A DNA stretch of 64,000 bases from RBG-16-34-14 sp963727535 (GCA_963727535.1 CAVSGR010000006.1:1116001-1180000); one strand, 5' to 3'; positions 9,318 to 19,381 are shown, numbered from the stretch's first letter. Notes: generated by a model not told the origin, from the sequence alone. A program made the numbers and translations.

Positions 9318-9343
9318 AAAGCGAAACACCGTTTCGCTTTTTT
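9318..9343 (+). terminator. Intrinsic terminator
   Basis: AAAGCGAAAC-ACC-GTTTCGCTTT is a perfect 10-bp stem with a three-base loop, followed by further T residues. It would terminate plus-strand transcripts from aceB or the structured RNA just before the convergent secreted-protein gene. Confidence 0.8.
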
Positions 9344-9361
9344 ACTTTGTAAATAACATCT

Positions 9362-11737
9362 CTAACGAATTAATACCAACTTCTTAACACTCGAAAACCT
9401 GTTTATTTTTAATCGATAAAAATAAATGCCGCTGGGTAAATCGGATGCATCCAATTTCATTGAATAGCTCCCCATGTTTTGAAATTTGCTTACCAGGGTT
9501 TTTACTTTTTGCCCTAATGCATTGAAAAGCTTCAAGCTTACATAACCGTATTTTGGAATTTGATAACTTATATTCGTAGTCGGGTTGAACGGGTTTGGAT
9601 AATTTTGAAATAATTTATATTTCTTAATTATGTCATTTCTCTTCACCGAAGTAATAATGTTGGCTGTTGCATAGTTGCTAAAAGTAGAAGTAGTATCATT
9701 ATTAAAAGCAAAAATTCTGTAAGTGTAGTTTAGTGTATCTTGTATTGAATTATCAACAAATAATGTATCGTTTGCCCCAGTAGTATCAATACTAATAAAA
9801 TTATTTGTGCTAGTTGAATCTCCTTGTTTTTTCTGAATAACAAATCCTTCTTCATTATCTGAATTATCTTCCCAGTTGAGCTTTATTTCATTATTCATTC
9901 TGATTGCTTCTAAGGCTGTTGGTGGGTTTATAGGCTGGATTAAATTTATTGTTGCTCCTTTTAGGAATACCTGTCTTCCAATCAATTCTATACTGTTTAC
10001 CCAACGAATGTTTAATTTATCCGAATATATTCCATTTTTCTTTGGACTAAATTTTACAGTAATGTTAATCGAGTCTTTAGCTGGGATTATTAGGGGTAAA
10101 CTATCTTCTATTGAGAACGATGAGATTTCGCAAAAAAATTGATTTATAGTCACGTCACTATCTTTATTATTATACAACATAATTTTCTTCTTTACCGAAT
10201 CATTGGATTCAACTGTGCCGAAGTTAATAGTATCTACATTAGTCCTGAATAAATTTGTTTCCCATTTAAAACGGAACGAATGAAAACGCATGTAGCTACC
10301 TACAAGACTTAACTCATAAGCAGTGGAATTATCCGGCTTTATTTCCGTTACTGCGGGATTCGTTACTTCGCCCCATGATATAAATTTATTACCATTTGGG
10401 AGTTCCTGTACGTTGCCCCTTGACCTTGTCAATAAATTATTGTGTGAATAACGATTAATTAATGTAGCAGTTTTATTTTCTTCATCTAATTTGTATTCTA
10501 CAATACTGGAGTATGGCTCCGCATGATAAACTCCATTATCAAAGATGGTTATATCTCCATTAGAAATGCGGCGGAGATCATGCTGACGTGAAAATCCTCT
10601 TTCATCATTAATAAAAGTAAATTGATTATTCTCTCCCCCAAGACGCCAGATTATTTCTCCCGTGTTATGATTTATTTTGGTAATCTCGTCAAGATTTCTC
10701 GCAGACAATATTATGTTACTATCCGTATCAATTTCAATGGAGTTAAAATGCACAAAGTCTACTTGAGGTTGTGTCAATGAAACATAATCATCTGCATCTG
10801 TTATCTGGTAATTATCAAGTGCGCTCCATTCAAAAACCACATTTCCACTCGAGTCAAATTCCTGCACTGCCATATCGATAATTTGTGCTGTAGAATCACC
10901 GCCGGGAACAATTTTACTCATATCTACATCAACTAATTTTTTACCGAGAATATAATAGTGTCCATTAGGAAAGACTCTTAAATCGTGTACATTTATTGAA
11001 TAACCATTTGCAGTGTAAAAATTCCGTTTGAAGTTCAATGAACTATCCAACCCATAACAGGCTATTGGAGAATAAACAAAATAAGTTATTTCTCCATTGG
11101 GTTGTAATTTAAAATCATATACGTAACCACCTACATTTCTATAAAATACCGGGGTTGCATCGTTGTCGACTATCATTAAATAAGTAGAAGGAGCAAAAAA
11201 TATATACCCCGAAGAAGGATTATTCACAGAATCAACTACTAGGGAAGGAACATTCGCTAAAATTGAGACTAAAGATTTTCCTTCCGGATTATTATTTTGT
11301 AAATCATTTTCTAATTCTTTATTTAAAATCTTAACATCGCTGGATTCCGCTTTTCTATTGATGAAAAACTCAAAATCAAGTTTACCAATACTTTTTCCAG
11401 CTTTAGTTCTGATTCCTTCACCCAATTCGACTGTAACTTTTTCCCATGGGAAAAAGGGAGAATAAGGATTAAACACTAAAGTTTTAGAGTCATCCGACAA
11501 TAAAAAATTCCCCTTATGAGCTCCACTTTCTGAACCACAAACCTTAATTATATTTTCATTGACAGTGGTTCTATCAATGAAACTTCCTTCTTTAATTATA
11601 ATATTACTTTCGGGAGAAACATAACGCGAAAGTGGTTTCGGGTTAACATAATCAAAGTTTCCGGACTGTTGTCCGGAAACTGAAAAAGCTGATATCAACC
11701 ATACAATTAATATAGTTGATGATCTATATTTCCCCAT
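9362..11737 (-). CDS. Secreted arylsulfotransferase-family protein with FN3 and type IX sorting domain
   Basis: This 791-residue protein has a signal peptide (ending near 'SAFSVSGQQ') and a beta-propeller-like central region resembling the ASST family. That region includes 'NVHDLRVFPNGHYYILGKK', 'EFDSSGNVVFEW' and 'FSRQHDLRRISNGDITIFDNG', with repeated His residues where ASST has its catalytic His. Next come an Ig-like segment, a fibronectin type III domain near residue 610, and the C-terminal 'LFQNYPNPFNPTTNISY' type IX secretion signal. ASST enzymes move sulfate between phenols, but that activity is unproven here. It lies one base after a larger paralog on the same strand. Confidence 0.78.
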   Translation of the reverse strand: MGKYRSSTILIVWLISAFSVSGQQSGNFDYVNPKPLSRYVSPESNIIIKEGSFIDRTTVNENIIKVCGSESGAHKGNFLLSDDSKTLVFNPYSPFFPWEKVTVELGEGIRTKAGKSIGKLDFEFFINRKAESSDVKILNKELENDLQNNNPEGKSLVSILANVPSLVVDSVNNPSSGYIFFAPSTYLMIVDNDATPVFYRNVGGYVYDFKLQPNGEITYFVYSPIACYGLDSSLNFKRNFYTANGYSINVHDLRVFPNGHYYILGKKLVDVDMSKIVPGGDSTAQIIDMAVQEFDSSGNVVFEWSALDNYQITDADDYVSLTQPQVDFVHFNSIEIDTDSNIILSARNLDEITKINHNTGEIIWRLGGENNQFTFINDERGFSRQHDLRRISNGDITIFDNGVYHAEPYSSIVEYKLDEENKTATLINRYSHNNLLTRSRGNVQELPNGNKFISWGEVTNPAVTEIKPDNSTAYELSLVGSYMRFHSFRFKWETNLFRTNVDTINFGTVESNDSVKKKIMLYNNKDSDVTINQFFCEISSFSIEDSLPLIIPAKDSINITVKFSPKKNGIYSDKLNIRWVNSIELIGRQVFLKGATINLIQPINPPTALEAIRMNNEIKLNWEDNSDNEEGFVIQKKQGDSTSTNNFISIDTTGANDTLFVDNSIQDTLNYTYRIFAFNNDTTSTFSNYATANIITSVKRNDIIKKYKLFQNYPNPFNPTTNISYQIPKYGYVSLKLFNALGQKVKTLVSKFQNMGSYSMKLDASDLPSGIYFYRLKINRFSSVKKLVLIR

Positions 11738-11738
11738 T

Positions 11739-14624
11739 TTACTTAATCAAGATTGCTTTTTTAAATGAAGTAAAATCTTTTTCCCTGTTAGGGCTAACAG
11801 CTCTTATTTGATAAAAATAAATTCCTGATGCCAAATTTTGTGCATTCCACTTTACTGAATGATTACCTGCATTCTGTATCCCATTCACAAGAACAGCAAC
11901 CTGTTGTCCTATCACATTAAAGATCGAGATGGTAACTTTACTTTCTACAGGGAGAGCATATTCTATAACTGTAGAAGGGTTAAAAGGATTAGGATAATTC
12001 TGGAGAAGTTTATATTCCTTTGCAGCACCTCTTGGTTCGCTAACATCAACTACACCTCCACTAATGACAAAAGTATTGTCACTTAAGTCAAAGAGGTCTT
12101 CGTTATCTATATTGGTTACCTTAATCTTATAGGTCGAGTCTTTTCCCTGTGAAGAAGAAACATTCCATAAATAAGCATTTGTTACAGATACCAAAGAATC
12201 TACAATATTACTTACTACAACATCATTCTTTATTAAATCAATTCTTACCTTACCCGATAGATTATCATCCCAGCGAATTATATAAGTTGAATCAGCATAG
12301 AGGCTGTCATTACCATTCGGATATGTTACAGTAACGTAAGGAGAAGAAGTTATAAAACTATTTGCAGCGGACCATTCACTTTCTCCTGATGAGTTGGTAG
12401 AACTGACTCTCCAGAAGTATTCACTGTTGTTAGTTAAGCCACCAATCTTGTATGAAGTTGAAGAAAGAGTTTCATCTACAATCAGGTTGCTGAATTGAGA
12501 ATCTGAAGCAATCTGGAGAGAATAATCCGAAACAATTCCTCGTGTTCCCCACATTAATTTTACAGTGTCTTCTACATTTACAATCTCTTCGTCAGGTGGC
12601 TCAATTGGGACCGGTGCATAGGCGGAATCAACTATCTGCGGCATACCGAAAGCAAAATCACCTAATGTTGATGTTGTAAATGTCAATTCATTATTTGTCG
12701 AGTCATAGCTTGTTGGCAAAGCAAAAAAGTTACTGTTGCTGCCGGATCTTGCATAGACTATTGTTTCTTTAGGATTTATAACTGCCGGATAGTATTTAAG
12801 ATTAACGTTAACTTTACCTGTATATGAAACAATTCCACTACCTTCAATCGTAAAATAGTTTGCTGCCATTAGTGGAGCTGTTGTTGTAAACGTAGGGTTA
12901 ATCGAAGCATAATTATATCTTGTAACAGTTGCAAATGTATATATAGAGCCGTCAAGGGGACTAAATTTTATTTTTATCCCTGTTGTATCAGTATTGTAGT
13001 CAAACGTATATGTGTTGCCTTCCAGAATTTCTTGAGTTACTGACGCTGTCGAAGTCCCGCTTAGCCATGGGAAACGAAATGACCTGTAAGAAGTTTCCCC
13101 GGCTGGAAGGGATAATTCGAAAGCTACTGAATTATCGGGGTGTACCTCGGTTAAAGCAGGTGCCCCATTGCTTCCCCAGCCAATAAGGGTATTGCCATTT
13201 GGTAATCTTTGAACGGTTCCCATAGCAAAAGTGTTGATATCTGGAGAATGTCTGTATTCCCAAACCATCTCTGCCGTTTTGCTTTCTTCATCAAGATGAT
13301 ATTCTACTCCTCTTGAGTATGATGGTGAATGCTGAGTTCCGTTATCGAACAAAGTTATATTACCATTAGGTAAAACGGTTACGTTATGCTGGAATGAAAA
13401 ATAAGTCGGAGCATTAGCTTCAGTTTCATTAATGAATTGAAAATCATTGCTTTTTCCACCCAATTTCCAGATAACATCTCCCGTTGCTCTGTCAATCTTT
13501 ATTATCTGCGACAAAGTTCTTGCACACAACAGGTAATTTCCATCCAAGTCCACATCGGCTGCGTTTGCGTGCATGTAATCTATTGTTGCTGCAGTAAGGT
13601 TTGCATAGGATTCCGTTATTGGAATATAATCCCAGCTTCTCCATTGAAAGATTACATTATTATCGGCATCAACTTCCTGTAATATTGTTCCAATTACTGT
13701 AGCATTGGGATCACCGCCATCAACGACAAGGCTCATATCTATGGGTTCCGGGTCGTATGCGAACAAAAGTCCATGTCCGTTTGTCAACAACCTGAATTCA
13801 TGAATATCGGCCTCGTATCCGTTACCACACTGGAAAGTATCAACCGGAGCAAAAGTTGTATCCATAACTATCCATCTTGCGGTACCAGCTCCGCCATTCA
13901 TTTCAATTACATCTGCATAAGATAAATATCCATTTGGTTGTACTTTGAAATCAAAACTAGGGAAATCCAAACGCTTATATTTTACAACAGAACCATCATT
14001 GTTTAAAATCATTAAAAATCGTCCTAAGGAATCAGGGGGTCCAATTAAGAAGTTTGCCATAAATATTTTACCCGGTGCCGGATTATCTACAGAGTCAATT
14101 GTGACTTCCGGAAAATCAGAGGGTAAAGAACCTGTTGCTAAATTACTCCCCACCTTCTTTATAGAACTACCGGAGTTTTTGTTCATTAAATCTGTAGCTT
14201 GTAGTTTATCACTAATAGTTGAAAGTGGATTTAAGACGATAGGCTTACTTAAAGGAGTAGTGGTGAATTGATATGACACCGGACCTAGATTTTCACCTTT
14301 TATTGTTCTAATTCCTGAAGAAATATTAACACTTACTTTTTCATTAGGTTCAAATTGTTTAGCAGGAACAAATATTAATGTTTTCTTATCATCGGACAAC
14401 TTTACTTTTCCTTTGTGTATTCCGCTTTTGTTTCCGGTGACAATTATTTTGCTTGCATCAACAGTCAAAAAATCAATTTTATTTTTTGCACCAAGTATAA
14501 TAGTTGAGCTTAATGAAACTAAACTGGAGTTTTTTACAGGTGATATATATTGAAATTTTTCCTGTGAGAATAAATTTACATTTAATAAAAATGTTATGAC
14601 TAAAAAGGTGGTTAGAGTTCTCAT
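11739..14624 (-). CDS. Secreted arylsulfotransferase-family protein, larger paralog, type IX sorted
   Basis: This 961-residue protein starts with a signal peptide ('FLVITFLLNVNLFSQ'). It shares the order of its downstream neighbour: an N-terminal Ig-like domain ('GIHKGKVKLSDDKKTLIF' here versus 'GAHKGNFLLSDDSKTLVF'), then an ASST-like repeat region ('ADIHEFRLLTNGHGLLF', 'FSFQHNVTVLPNGNITLFDNG'). It then carries extra Ig/FN3-type domains and ends with 'LLQNYPNPFNPSTVIEY' plus 'AILIK', a type IX sorting domain. The tandem pair probably arose by duplication. The product should be secreted or anchored at the cell surface; its substrate is unknown. Confidence 0.78.
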   Translation of the reverse strand: MRTLTTFLVITFLLNVNLFSQEKFQYISPVKNSSLVSLSSTIILGAKNKIDFLTVDASKIIVTGNKSGIHKGKVKLSDDKKTLIFVPAKQFEPNEKVSVNISSGIRTIKGENLGPVSYQFTTTPLSKPIVLNPLSTISDKLQATDLMNKNSGSSIKKVGSNLATGSLPSDFPEVTIDSVDNPAPGKIFMANFLIGPPDSLGRFLMILNNDGSVVKYKRLDFPSFDFKVQPNGYLSYADVIEMNGGAGTARWIVMDTTFAPVDTFQCGNGYEADIHEFRLLTNGHGLLFAYDPEPIDMSLVVDGGDPNATVIGTILQEVDADNNVIFQWRSWDYIPITESYANLTAATIDYMHANAADVDLDGNYLLCARTLSQIIKIDRATGDVIWKLGGKSNDFQFINETEANAPTYFSFQHNVTVLPNGNITLFDNGTQHSPSYSRGVEYHLDEESKTAEMVWEYRHSPDINTFAMGTVQRLPNGNTLIGWGSNGAPALTEVHPDNSVAFELSLPAGETSYRSFRFPWLSGTSTASVTQEILEGNTYTFDYNTDTTGIKIKFSPLDGSIYTFATVTRYNYASINPTFTTTAPLMAANYFTIEGSGIVSYTGKVNVNLKYYPAVINPKETIVYARSGSNSNFFALPTSYDSTNNELTFTTSTLGDFAFGMPQIVDSAYAPVPIEPPDEEIVNVEDTVKLMWGTRGIVSDYSLQIASDSQFSNLIVDETLSSTSYKIGGLTNNSEYFWRVSSTNSSGESEWSAANSFITSSPYVTVTYPNGNDSLYADSTYIIRWDDNLSGKVRIDLIKNDVVVSNIVDSLVSVTNAYLWNVSSSQGKDSTYKIKVTNIDNEDLFDLSDNTFVISGGVVDVSEPRGAAKEYKLLQNYPNPFNPSTVIEYALPVESKVTISIFNVIGQQVAVLVNGIQNAGNHSVKWNAQNLASGIYFYQIRAVSPNREKDFTSFKKAILIK

Positions 14625-14773
14625 TTATTATCCTAATTTTTAACAAAAAATACAATACAAAGATAACGAAAAAACAGTGCTTTTAATAAAATCATTTTGA
14701 GAAACGACTTTCCATGGTTATCTCATAATAGCTATATTTGAATGTTATTTTCATATTATTCATAAGGGAGACG

Positions 14774-17014
14774 ATGCAGGAAGTATTAGCCAAACAGGAA
14801 CCGGAAGTAACCTTACAATTAGTTCTCGATCACGGGTTGACCGAAGAAGAATTTGAAAAAATAAAAAAAATACTGGGAAGAATTCCGACTTTTACCGAGC
14901 TAGGAATTTTCAGCGTAATGTGGAGCGAACATTGCAGCTACAAAAATTCTATTGGTTTACTTAAAACTTTGCCAAGAAGCGGTGGCAGACTTTTAGTCGG
15001 TGCAGGGGAAGAAAATGCAGGACTTATAGATATTGGAGACGGGCTTGCAGTTGCTTTCAAAATAGAGAGTCACAATCATCCTTCTGCTGTTGAGCCTTAC
15101 CAGGGTGCTGCAACCGGAGTTGGCGGAATTATGCGCGATGTTTTTACAATGGGCGCACGTCCAATTGCTTCACTTAACTCACTTCGCTTTGGCTCACTTA
15201 AAAATGCAAGAACAAGATTTTTATTTGAAGGTGTTGTAAAAGGAATCGGTGATTATGGAAACAGTTTCGGAGTTCCAACCGTTGCAGGTGAAGTTTACTT
15301 TGATGAATCTTACCAGGATAATCCTCTTGTAAATGCAATGGCAGTTGGTATAGTTAAGAAGGAAAATGTTGCCAGCGCAATAGCCAAAGGAAATAAAAAC
15401 AAGGTTATGATTGTTGGTTCGTCAACGGGAAGAGATGGAATTCATGGTGCCACTTTTGCTTCAGAGGAGATTTCAGAAAAGTCTGAGTCAAAACGTCCCT
15501 CTGTTCAGGTTGGAGATCCTTTTACAGAAAAACTTTTATTGGAAGCTTCTCTTGAAATTATAAGCAATGGCTGGTTAATAGGAATACAGGATATGGGTGC
15601 TGCCGGAATAGCTTGCTCTACAAGCGAGATGAGCGCTAAAGGCGAATCGGGAATGGTTGTCGATCTCAATAAAGTTCCGTTGAGAGAAGATGGAATGACA
15701 GCTTATGAAATTATGCTTTCCGAAAGTCAGGAAAGAATGCTTTGTGTTGTAAAACCCGGTTATGAAGATAAAGTAAAAGAAGTTTTTGAAAAGTGGGATT
15801 TGAATTGTGAAATTGTTGGTGATGTTACCGATGAACCCCTTCTTAAAATTTATAGAGATGGAGAATTGAAAGCAGAAATTCCTCCATATGAATTAGTGCT
15901 CGGTGGCGGTGCTCCTGTTTATACCCGTGAAACCAAAGAACCGGAATATCTTAAATCATTAAAAGCGTTTGATTTTTCTTCTCTTGCAGAACCAAAAGAT
16001 TTAACAGAAGTTTTCGAAAAAGTTTTTTCTTCTCCTAACATTGCTTCAAAAAAATGGGTTTATGAACAGTATGATTCTATGGTTAGGACAAATACAGTTG
16101 TTGGACCAGGATGCGATGCCGCGGTTGTTTATCTTAAAGATACTGATAAAGCTCTTGCCATGAAGACTGACTGCAACGGAAGATATGTTTATCTTAATCC
16201 GAAAGAGGGAACTAAGATTGCTGTTGCAGAAGCTGCGAGAAATATTGTTTGTTCCGGCGGAGTTCCTCTTGGAGTTACAAACTGCTTAAACTTTGGTAAT
16301 CCTTATAAGCCGGAAATTTACTGGCAATTCAAGCAAGCGATTGAAGGAATGGGAGAAGCCTGCAGATTTTTTAATACTCCTGTTACTGGAGGAAATGTTA
16401 GTTTTTATAATGAGTCTCCCAACACAGCGGTTTATCCGACTCCGACCATAGGAATGGTTGGATTAATAGAAGGACTTGAAAAAGTAACCACTTCTTTTTT
16501 CAAAAATGAAGGAGATTTAATTTATATAATCGGCGAAGATTTTGAAGAACTTGGCGGAAGTGAGTATTTAAAAATAATCCATAATAAAGTTGTTGGGGAT
16601 TCTCCAAAACTTGATCTGAACGTTGAAAAGAAATTGCACGGTTCGGTATTGGAATTAATAGAAAAAAAATTAATTCTTTCTGCTCATGATATTTCAGAGG
16701 GTGGAATTATTTGTGCTCTTGCCGAATGTTGTATTATTAATGAAGAAAATCCGATCGGAGCTGAGGTTACAATTCCTGTAAAAGCGAGAGAAGATTTTTC
16801 TTTGTTCTCAGAAAGCCAGTCGAGGATAATCGTTTCTATAAATCAAAATAGTAAAAATGAGTTTGAAGAATTGCTAAAAGCCCAAAAGCAACCTTTTACA
16901 TTTCTTGGAAGAACAGGCGGTAATCAATTAAAGGTTAATGGAAAAATTAATGTTTCTTTAGACAAGCTTGTTGATCTTTACTTCAACACAATTTCCAGAA
17001 TTATGAATGGCTAA
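14774..17014 (+). CDS. purL: Phosphoribosylformylglycinamidine synthase, subunit PurL
   Basis: PurL uses ATP and ammonia from PurQ to convert FGAR to FGAM in purine synthesis. At about 746 residues it is the small form that needs PurS and PurQ, neither of which is in the window. Motifs include 'FSVMWSEHCSYKNS', 'FKIESHNHPSAVEPYQGAATG', 'IQDMGAAGIACSTSEM' and 'ALAMKTDCNGRYVYL'. I chose the ATG at 14774 because AAGGGAG lies just upstream (14764-14770). An in-frame TTG at 14738 gives an unlikely extension. It overlaps the next gene by eight bases. Confidence 0.95.
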   Translation: MQEVLAKQEPEVTLQLVLDHGLTEEEFEKIKKILGRIPTFTELGIFSVMWSEHCSYKNSIGLLKTLPRSGGRLLVGAGEENAGLIDIGDGLAVAFKIESHNHPSAVEPYQGAATGVGGIMRDVFTMGARPIASLNSLRFGSLKNARTRFLFEGVVKGIGDYGNSFGVPTVAGEVYFDESYQDNPLVNAMAVGIVKKENVASAIAKGNKNKVMIVGSSTGRDGIHGATFASEEISEKSESKRPSVQVGDPFTEKLLLEASLEIISNGWLIGIQDMGAAGIACSTSEMSAKGESGMVVDLNKVPLREDGMTAYEIMLSESQERMLCVVKPGYEDKVKEVFEKWDLNCEIVGDVTDEPLLKIYRDGELKAEIPPYELVLGGGAPVYTRETKEPEYLKSLKAFDFSSLAEPKDLTEVFEKVFSSPNIASKKWVYEQYDSMVRTNTVVGPGCDAAVVYLKDTDKALAMKTDCNGRYVYLNPKEGTKIAVAEAARNIVCSGGVPLGVTNCLNFGNPYKPEIYWQFKQAIEGMGEACRFFNTPVTGGNVSFYNESPNTAVYPTPTIGMVGLIEGLEKVTTSFFKNEGDLIYIIGEDFEELGGSEYLKIIHNKVVGDSPKLDLNVEKKLHGSVLELIEKKLILSAHDISEGGIICALAECCIINEENPIGAEVTIPVKAREDFSLFSESQSRIIVSINQNSKNEFEELLKAQKQPFTFLGRTGGNQLKVNGKINVSLDKLVDLYFNTISRIMNG

Positions 17015-17975
17015 GCTGTTAGAGAAAATAAAAAAATCCAATCTTTACAAAACTTTCAGGAAGCTGCGGTTTGTTCTAAACGTAAAACCTTCATTTAGGA
17101 AAGTAAAAGAATTTTCAAAACATTACTTCGGTGGATTATATAAATGTTTTGATGATCATCATGTGTTTTTGCTTGCAGGCGGATTAGCCTTTTCGCTTTT
17201 CGTGTGTATCATTCCATTTGTGTTAATAATCTTCGCGGTACTTGGAAGCATTCTCGATTCTGGAAGCGTGCAATACCAGATAAATACTATGATCGATACG
17301 ATAATTCCATACGCTAAATATTCTGATTTTGCCAAATTAATATTGTTCAAGAGAATCGATGAGTTTATCAAGTATAAAACTATTGCAGGAATTGTCGGCG
17401 GTTTCGGTCTTCTCTTTGCAGCAAGCGGGTTGTTCAGCAGTATGCGAACAATTCTTAACAGGGTTTTCGGTGTTGAAGTTGATGTTAATGTTATACTAGG
17501 AAAGCTGCGCGACTTTGCGTTGGTTCTTATGGTTTTATTGATTTTCTTTGCAACTACTATTTCTGTCCCTTTCATTAATTTTATATTTCAATATGCCAAT
17601 GAAATTGAATTCTTAAATTTTTTAAGAACGGGTATAATTGAACAAATTTTACTTTCTATAGTATCGATTACATTAATATTTATTGTATTTGTTATTCTTT
17701 ACTTTTCGGTTCCCCTGAAAAAAATAGGGAAAAGAGCTACATTGGTAAGTGCGCTCTGGGCTGCTCTTTTATGGGAAGCGGCTAAACAGCTATTCGGTTT
17801 TTACCTTCACAATTATGCTGCCTTTGGAAAAATTTATGGAGCTTATGCACTTGCTGTTGTTATTGCTTTCTGGATTTATTATTCATCCGTTGTTTTTATT
17901 GTTGGTGCTGAAATAGGGAGATTGTTTTATGAAAGACAATACCAGAGAAACAGGGAAGCTGAGATAATTCAGTGA
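17007..17975 (+). CDS. YihY/BrkB-family inner-membrane protein
   Basis: This 322-residue protein has about six membrane helices and the BrkB/YihY pattern: 'LAGGLAFSLFVCIIPFVLII' near residue 55 and the late 'YGAYALAVVIAFWIYYSSVVFIVGAEIGRL'. Despite the old label 'ribonuclease BN', the family is now treated as membrane proteins, possibly transporters, of unclear function. Translation probably couples to purL through the eight-base overlap. Confidence 0.87.
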   Translation: MAKLLEKIKKSNLYKTFRKLRFVLNVKPSFRKVKEFSKHYFGGLYKCFDDHHVFLLAGGLAFSLFVCIIPFVLIIFAVLGSILDSGSVQYQINTMIDTIIPYAKYSDFAKLILFKRIDEFIKYKTIAGIVGGFGLLFAASGLFSSMRTILNRVFGVEVDVNVILGKLRDFALVLMVLLIFFATTISVPFINFIFQYANEIEFLNFLRTGIIEQILLSIVSITLIFIVFVILYFSVPLKKIGKRATLVSALWAALLWEAAKQLFGFYLHNYAAFGKIYGAYALAVVIAFWIYYSSVVFIVGAEIGRLFYERQYQRNREAEIIQ

Positions 17976-17981
17976 GGAAAT

Positions 17982-18090
17982 TAGTAAACCGTTGAAACGG
18001 TTACTAAAATAAATCTGGGTTAGAATTCCGTTAGGAATTAATCCTGTAGAGAACGTAAGGTAGGAAACATCTTTAACCGTTTTAACGGTT
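17982..18090. repeat. Cluster of three hairpins including a repeated AACCGTT palindrome
   Basis: The gap between convergent genes holds TAGTAAACCGTT-GA-AACGGTTACTA (17982-18006), AATTCC-GTTA-GGAATT (18024-18039) and AACCGTT-TT-AACGGTT followed by TTT (18075-18090). The outer two share the AACCGTT/AACGGTT arms. This resembles a REP-type extragenic palindromic element, which may double as a bidirectional terminator for the BrkB-like and PCu(A)C genes. Confidence 0.6.
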
Positions 18091-18104
18091 TTTACAAAAT
18101 CTAA

Positions 18105-18515
18105 TTAAAACTTATCTTTTACTACGGCTAATTCTTTTATCTTTTTTCCTGATTTAAAATAAAGCTCAAATTCTTTCTCATCATCTTTTTTCAAATCTTT
18201 TTTTAGCATCATCAACATTATATGAAAACCGCCCGGCTTTAATTCGAAAGTTGAATGAGGCTTTACAACAATATCATCTACCATTCTCATTGCCATCATA
18301 TCTCCCTTTTTATAAGATTCATGAATCATAACCATACCTGCATCTTCTAATGTTACCTTATAAAGTGTATCTGCCTTATCTGATTCATTAACAATCTTTA
18401 AATAAAGTGCACTATTCATCCCGGTATCTGCCGGTCTTATCCATGCGTCTTTAACCTGGATATTATCTCCCGGATTTGAAAGAAGAAAGAGAAAAGAAAA
18501 AAATAAAATATTCAC
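18105..18515 (-). CDS. Copper chaperone PCu(A)C family protein
   Basis: This 136-residue protein has a signal peptide and the Cu(I)-binding motif of the family: a His in 'MVMIHESYKKG', then Met-rich 'DMMAMRMVDD', then 'PGGFHIMLMML'. Such periplasmic proteins deliver copper to the CuA site of cytochrome oxidase together with Sco1. It starts at a GTG with GAGG upstream, ten bases after the sco1 stop, so the two form a copper-delivery pair. No terminal oxidase is in the window. Confidence 0.87.
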   Translation of the reverse strand: MNILFFSFLFLLSNPGDNIQVKDAWIRPADTGMNSALYLKIVNESDKADTLYKVTLEDAGMVMIHESYKKGDMMAMRMVDDIVVKPHSTFELKPGGFHIMLMMLKKDLKKDDEKEFELYFKSGKKIKELAVVKDKF

Positions 18516-18524
18516 TTTAGTGCC

Positions 18525-19172
18525 TCAGATTAATGATTTTATATCTTCAAGTAATATATTGATATCGACATGACTTCCCGAATAATTCTCCCTGATATTA
18601 CCATTTCTATCAATTAAAGTTATTCTGTCTGTGTGAGTCATATAATAAAAACTTTCCCCCTTCGGTCCTTTTGTGGTATCCCCGGGGAAAGCATAAACAT
18701 TCATAATTTTTAAAAGAGAATCGATCTCGGTTTTATCTCCTGTAAGAAATTCAAAATTGGAAAGATCAATTTCCCTTACATTAGCATATTTTTTTAGTAC
18801 ATAAGGCTTATCTCTGTCAGGATCAAAACTTAAAGCGACAAAGTCCACATCGTTTCTTCCTTCTTTCCTCAGTTTCTCCTGTATTTGCTGCATATGATGA
18901 ACAGTTAAAGGACAAATGTCGGGACAATTCGTATAAATAAATCCCATCACTATTACTTTATTACTAAAATCATCTGGGAAAGTTACACTGGAGCTATCCT
19001 GGTTAATAAGTTTGAAAGAAGATTTGATCTTTTCATCTTTTGAAAATGATTTACCGCATCCCGGCAGTAATGAAAAGACTGAAATTGAAATAAGCGAAAT
19101 TAAAATAAAACAGAAAGAATTAGCATCTGCTTTTTTAAATTTATGATGCTTTTCGTATATATTATACATCAT
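18525..19172 (-). CDS. SCO1/SenC-family copper-binding lipoprotein
   Basis: This 215-residue protein has a hydrophobic N-terminus with a lipobox-like 'SLLPGC' and a thioredoxin-fold SCO domain. It shows the copper-binding 'YTNCPDICPLTVHHMQ' (CxxxC) motif near residue 83 and the later conserved His in 'YMTHTDRITLIDRNGN'. Sco proteins insert copper or act as thiol reductants during cytochrome oxidase assembly. It is upstream of, and probably co-transcribed with, the PCu(A)C gene. Confidence 0.9.
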   Translation of the reverse strand: MMYNIYEKHHKFKKADANSFCFILISLISISVFSLLPGCGKSFSKDEKIKSSFKLINQDSSSVTFPDDFSNKVIVMGFIYTNCPDICPLTVHHMQQIQEKLRKEGRNDVDFVALSFDPDRDKPYVLKKYANVREIDLSNFEFLTGDKTEIDSLLKIMNVYAFPGDTTKGPKGESFYYMTHTDRITLIDRNGNIRENYSGSHVDINILLEDIKSLI

Positions 19173-19381
19173 CGTATTTTGTATATCAGGAAATCAATAT
19201 AAACATTTTAACCTCAATAACAAGAAAAGAGTTTTTACATTCTTGATATTAAAAAATAGTTTATATTTATTTGTGAAGTTATCATTTGTTCTTTATAATA
19301 TAGTATTCATAAATCGCTAAACCTTATAAACATATAACGTTAATTTTAATCAAATATTCGTACAAATAGTACAGGGGAAAA

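Noticed and set aside
11859..14271. Plus-strand frames of 60-108 codons opposite the secreted proteins
   Set aside because: They are antisense shadows of long, clearly coding minus-strand genes and show no family motif.
14738..14773. TTG start giving a 12-residue extension of PurL
   Set aside because: There is no ribosome site, while the ATG at 14774 has AAGGGAG at the right distance.
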